From a virus: a stretch of DNA of 31,834 nt. The position numbers and the translations under genes were made by a program. The first letter of the stretch is position 1. Each line of letters begins with the position of its first letter. Shown here one piece after another: positions 30,090-31,834 of the stretch. Below the pieces are notes generated by a model. That model was not told where the DNA came from. It saw nothing but the letters and a program-made list of their open reading frames with translations, and searched no databases. Location of the stretch: the IMG/VR virus record IMGVR_UViG_3300020187_000123, positions 1-31,834 of that record, one strand, 5' to 3'.

Positions 30090-30273
30090 ATTTTCCCCTT
30101 TTATTGTTTGCTTTTTTGACTGCTTTACTGATCATCTCTTTGTACATCGTTGGCATACCGCCAGATTCGCCATGTGAGCAATCTTTTATAGTATTGCCTG
30201 CTGATAGGTATGCTTCTAGCTTCGCCTCTGAGAACGCGCTCACGGCCTTGGCAGGGGCTAGGTAATCTTTCAT
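30082..30273 (-). CDS. Small hypothetical protein
   Basis: A 63-residue basic protein from ATG 30273, overlapping the previous stop as ATGA. No family recognised; the C-terminus is Lys-rich (KKANNKRGK). It belongs to the early leftward message by its tight overlaps. Confidence 0.6.
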   Translation of the reverse strand: MKDYLAPAKAVSAFSEAKLEAYLSAGNTIKDCSHGESGGMPTMYKEMISKAVKKANNKRGKYE

Positions 30274-30545
30274 AAGAAATCCAAATCCAAGGCGACACTC
30301 ATATAGCCTTTGCTCATGTTCCAGCGTCTATGCTCACTTAATAAAAGCCGTTCTGTTTTCAAACTTCGCTGCTTTTCAAATGGCGTTTGATGCCCAAGCT
30401 CTCGATGGTGACGCAATAGATTTACTTCGTTATCAATGGCTGTCTGTCTATTCTTTTCACTTAACCGCCTAGAGCCTGCCAAAATGCTTGAAACAACGGC
30501 TTTCTCTAAAACTTGAGTCTTAACGCTTTCTTCACCTATGATCAT
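30270..30545 (-). CDS. Hypothetical protein after the helicase loader
   Basis: A 91-residue, basic, helical protein with an Arg/His-rich centre (NLLRHHRELGHQTPFEKQR, LLLSEHRRWN). ATG 30545 overlaps the upstream stop as ATGA. Not recognised. Position directly behind the P-like gene suggests an early function, perhaps nucleic-acid binding given its basic character. Confidence 0.62.
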   Translation of the reverse strand: MIIGEESVKTQVLEKAVVSSILAGSRRLSEKNRQTAIDNEVNLLRHHRELGHQTPFEKQRSLKTERLLLSEHRRWNMSKGYMSVALDLDFL

Positions 30546-31000
30546 TTAAAAAGTCCTTTTAATGCTTCTGCTTGTTGTGTTCCGTATTCGCGTTCTTCAT
30601 TGGTCTGTTGTTTGGTAATTAATAACGGCCTGCTGTCTGATTGTCTGGCTTGTTGATTAGCAATCATGTTTTGCTCCTCACCGCCTCTGGCCCTGCCTAA
30701 ACACATATTCCGAAAGTCTGTGGCTGTTGGAGGCCACGATTCTGTCCAATCTTTCAATGCGTCAATGCCAGCTTTAAACTGATTGCCGTTTAAGTCCTTA
30801 AGAAAGGAAGTCCAACTGCCGTTATCAGAAAAGTCATGGCTGCTAGTCCACTTGTGACCAAACAGATCAGTCATAACTTCCCATAAGCGGTCAATTAATC
30901 GCTCGTTCAGTTCTGTCGCGCTGTGCCTGTCGTTCTGCGTTTGCTGCCCTGACCCTTGCAGGGGCCGAGTTATTAACTGGCTGATTGTTTTGGCCTGCAT
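30542..31000 (-). CDS. Lambda P-like replicative helicase loader
   Basis: A 152-residue protein that would deliver host DnaB helicase to the origin complex. ATG 31000 has GGAGGT five bases upstream, so it is preferred over ATG 31012. Family signature: LIDRLWEVMTDLFGHKWTSSHDFSDNGSWTSFL then ALKDWTESWPPTATDFRNMCLG, as in phage P proteins. Its first 110 bp overlap the initiator C-terminus in another frame. Confidence 0.8.
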   Translation of the reverse strand: MQAKTISQLITRPLQGSGQQTQNDRHSATELNERLIDRLWEVMTDLFGHKWTSSHDFSDNGSWTSFLKDLNGNQFKAGIDALKDWTESWPPTATDFRNMCLGRARGGEEQNMIANQQARQSDSRPLLITKQQTNEEREYGTQQAEALKGLFK

Positions 31001-31727
31001 ACTGACCTCCATTTGATTTATTTTTGTTAATTGATAAGAAATAAAGTTTCTGAAATTGCTTTCTTAGGCTTAAAGCAGATAAGCAATTGGCCTGCCAAAA
31101 TGGATCGTTTCTAGCGTATGTCCATGCAGCCGCTATAGTTTCGTAGTCTCTTCCATCAATCTCACGAATCTTTCTTATGGTGTCGGCCCATTGATTTAAG
31201 TTTGGCTTTTTGAATTTAGAGTCTTGGGCTGTTAAAGATTGATACATACGATCAGCAAAATCTAAATCAAGATCATTAAAATTCAGCTTTGCTGTAGTTT
31301 TAGTTTTTATATATGGTTTTTTATCTGGTTTTATATCTGGTATAGGTTGCTCATATTTGGGTAATCCATTGCTCATATTTGGGTTATCCATTGCCCATTT
31401 TTGGGAAATGAGTATTGGCGCGGCTTTGACGCTAAATTCTGGCATGGAGTACCATTTAGTTCGGTCATATCCAGCCTTGTTGTAATTGCCTGTAATGAGT
31501 GCGCCAGACACTTCTAATTCTTTTAAAAGTCGGCTTATTTTCTTTGCATTTAGATAGGGCCAGATTTCAGCCAAGGCGGTAGCAGAGTTAAACGTCCAAT
31601 AGTAATCATCAATATTTTGATGGTTGTTAGCCCTATTTTTAGTCAACCAAAAACGGAAGTTATTGAGCATCACAGCCTTTTCAACTCCGTATATAACCGC
31701 TTCATCAACATCAAAATGATGTTCCAT
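30891..31727 (-). CDS. Phage replication initiator (O-like), complete right copy
   Basis: A complete 278-residue initiator with TAGGTG before ATG 31727. N-terminal winged helix with AVMLNNFRFWL and SRLLKELE, the DRTKWYSMPEF signature near residues 89-99, a conserved centre WADTIRKIREIDGRDYETIAAAWTYARNDPFWQ, and an Arg/Gln-rich C-terminus. It equals the left copy at the shared 3' part and is about 84-85 percent identical over the N-terminal 214 residues without any gaps. Contains the second iteron set at 31304-31412. Confidence 0.85.
   Translation of the reverse strand: MEHHFDVDEAVIYGVEKAVMLNNFRFWLTKNRANNHQNIDDYYWTFNSATALAEIWPYLNAKKISRLLKELEVSGALITGNYNKAGYDRTKWYSMPEFSVKAAPILISQKWAMDNPNMSNGLPKYEQPIPDIKPDKKPYIKTKTTAKLNFNDLDLDFADRMYQSLTAQDSKFKKPNLNQWADTIRKIREIDGRDYETIAAAWTYARNDPFWQANCLSALSLRKQFQKLYFLSINKNKSNGGQYAGQNNQPVNNSAPARVRAANAERQAQRDRTERAIN
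31304..31412. other. Putative lambda-type replication origin (right copy)
   Basis: Iterons with 22-bp period start at 31347, 31369 and 31391 (TTGCTCATATTTGGGTAAT, the same with GGGTTAT, and TTGCCCATTTTTGGGAAAT), preceded by AT-rich repeats near 31304, 31317 and 31330. Same layout as 219-327 at the expected offset of 31085, but the iteron bases differ in parallel with the diverged initiator. Confidence 0.72.
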
Positions 31728-31755
31728 ATCGCACCTAAAATTTATTAATTTTTAT

Positions 31756-31834
31756 CTATTTATTAATTTTCTTGATCGGCATTAGGTCTTGAAATACGCT
31801 CAGTTCACTGAATCGTTTCTTACGTTCTCTATCA
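31756..31834 (-). CDS. Second copy of the ribbon-helix-helix-like gene, 5' end cut
   Basis: Twenty-five codons before TAG 31756, homologous to the C-terminus of the gene at 663-857: RKKRFSELSVFQDLMP against RKKRFAEIRLFQDLLP, but with a different last few residues and an 8-bp longer spacer to the initiator. The 5' part lies beyond the window. Confirms that the terminal duplication extends beyond the initiator gene. Confidence 0.7.
   Translation of the reverse strand, partial: DRERKKRFSELSVFQDLMPIKKINK

Noticed and set aside
1-31834. CRISPR array or insertion sequence
   Set aside because: No regularly spaced repeat-spacer pattern, and no transposase or terminal inverted repeats; the only close repeats are iterons, attP arm sites, operators and the GC hairpins.

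Overview
The window is an essentially complete temperate siphovirus genome (lambda-like tail, tyrosine integrase, CI/Cro switch), AT-rich, and probably from a gammaproteobacterial host. The host guess rests on an attP core that looks like the 3' end of a tmRNA (ssrA) gene and on the lambdoid gene set (P22-type Cro, lambda-P-type helicase loader, NinB, GpG/GpT-type tail chaperones, GpJ-like tip protein). The two ends overlap: bases 1-126 are identical to 31086-31211, and the similarity continues in a diverged form to the right end. The window is therefore best read as a circular or circularly permuted genome of about 31,085 bp, with a second, variant copy of the replication initiator region appended at the right.

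Layout. Positions 1081 down to 1, continuing as 31085 down to 6932, form one long leftward block. In order it carries cro, a small ribbon-helix-helix-like gene, the replication initiator (with a lambda-type iteron origin inside it), a P-like helicase loader, small genes and HTH proteins, ninB, an HNH (Ref-like) nuclease, a PD-(D/E)XK nuclease, terS, terL, portal, MuF-like head protein, scaffold, major capsid, head-tail joining genes, tail tube, tail chaperones with a programmed -1 frameshift site, tape measure, tail tip and GpJ-like protein, a row of paralogous tail-fibre genes, coiled-coil and membrane genes, an HTH-phosphoesterase, endolysin and holin. Most junctions are ATGA or TAATG overlaps, so the block behaves as one or a few polycistronic messages.

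The rightward block runs from 1179 to 6927. It has the LexA/CI-type repressor (1179-1793), a terminator (2028-2052), then a second promoter-operator driving small genes, a Sak/Rad52-type annealing protein, SSB, an excisionase-like gene and integrase. Next come attP (5590-5793) and a separate operon of four tiny genes (5906-6927), three of whose starts are preceded by near-identical GGGGC-UUCG-GCCCC hairpins.

The genes fit a lambdoid life cycle. The repressor probably binds dyads with core ATAAG-ATAR-CTTAT at both early promoters (near 1083-1146 and 2112-2127). Lifting repression gives leftward cro/replication/late expression and rightward recombination/integration functions. Replication would start at the iterons inside the initiator gene. 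The phage would integrate at, and rebuild, the 3' end of a host tmRNA (or tRNA-Ala) gene. The most notable observations are the origin hidden in the coding frame, the two diverged copies of that region, the canonical A-AAA-AAC frameshift site, the attP arm-site array, the shared operators and the UUCG-hairpin operon.
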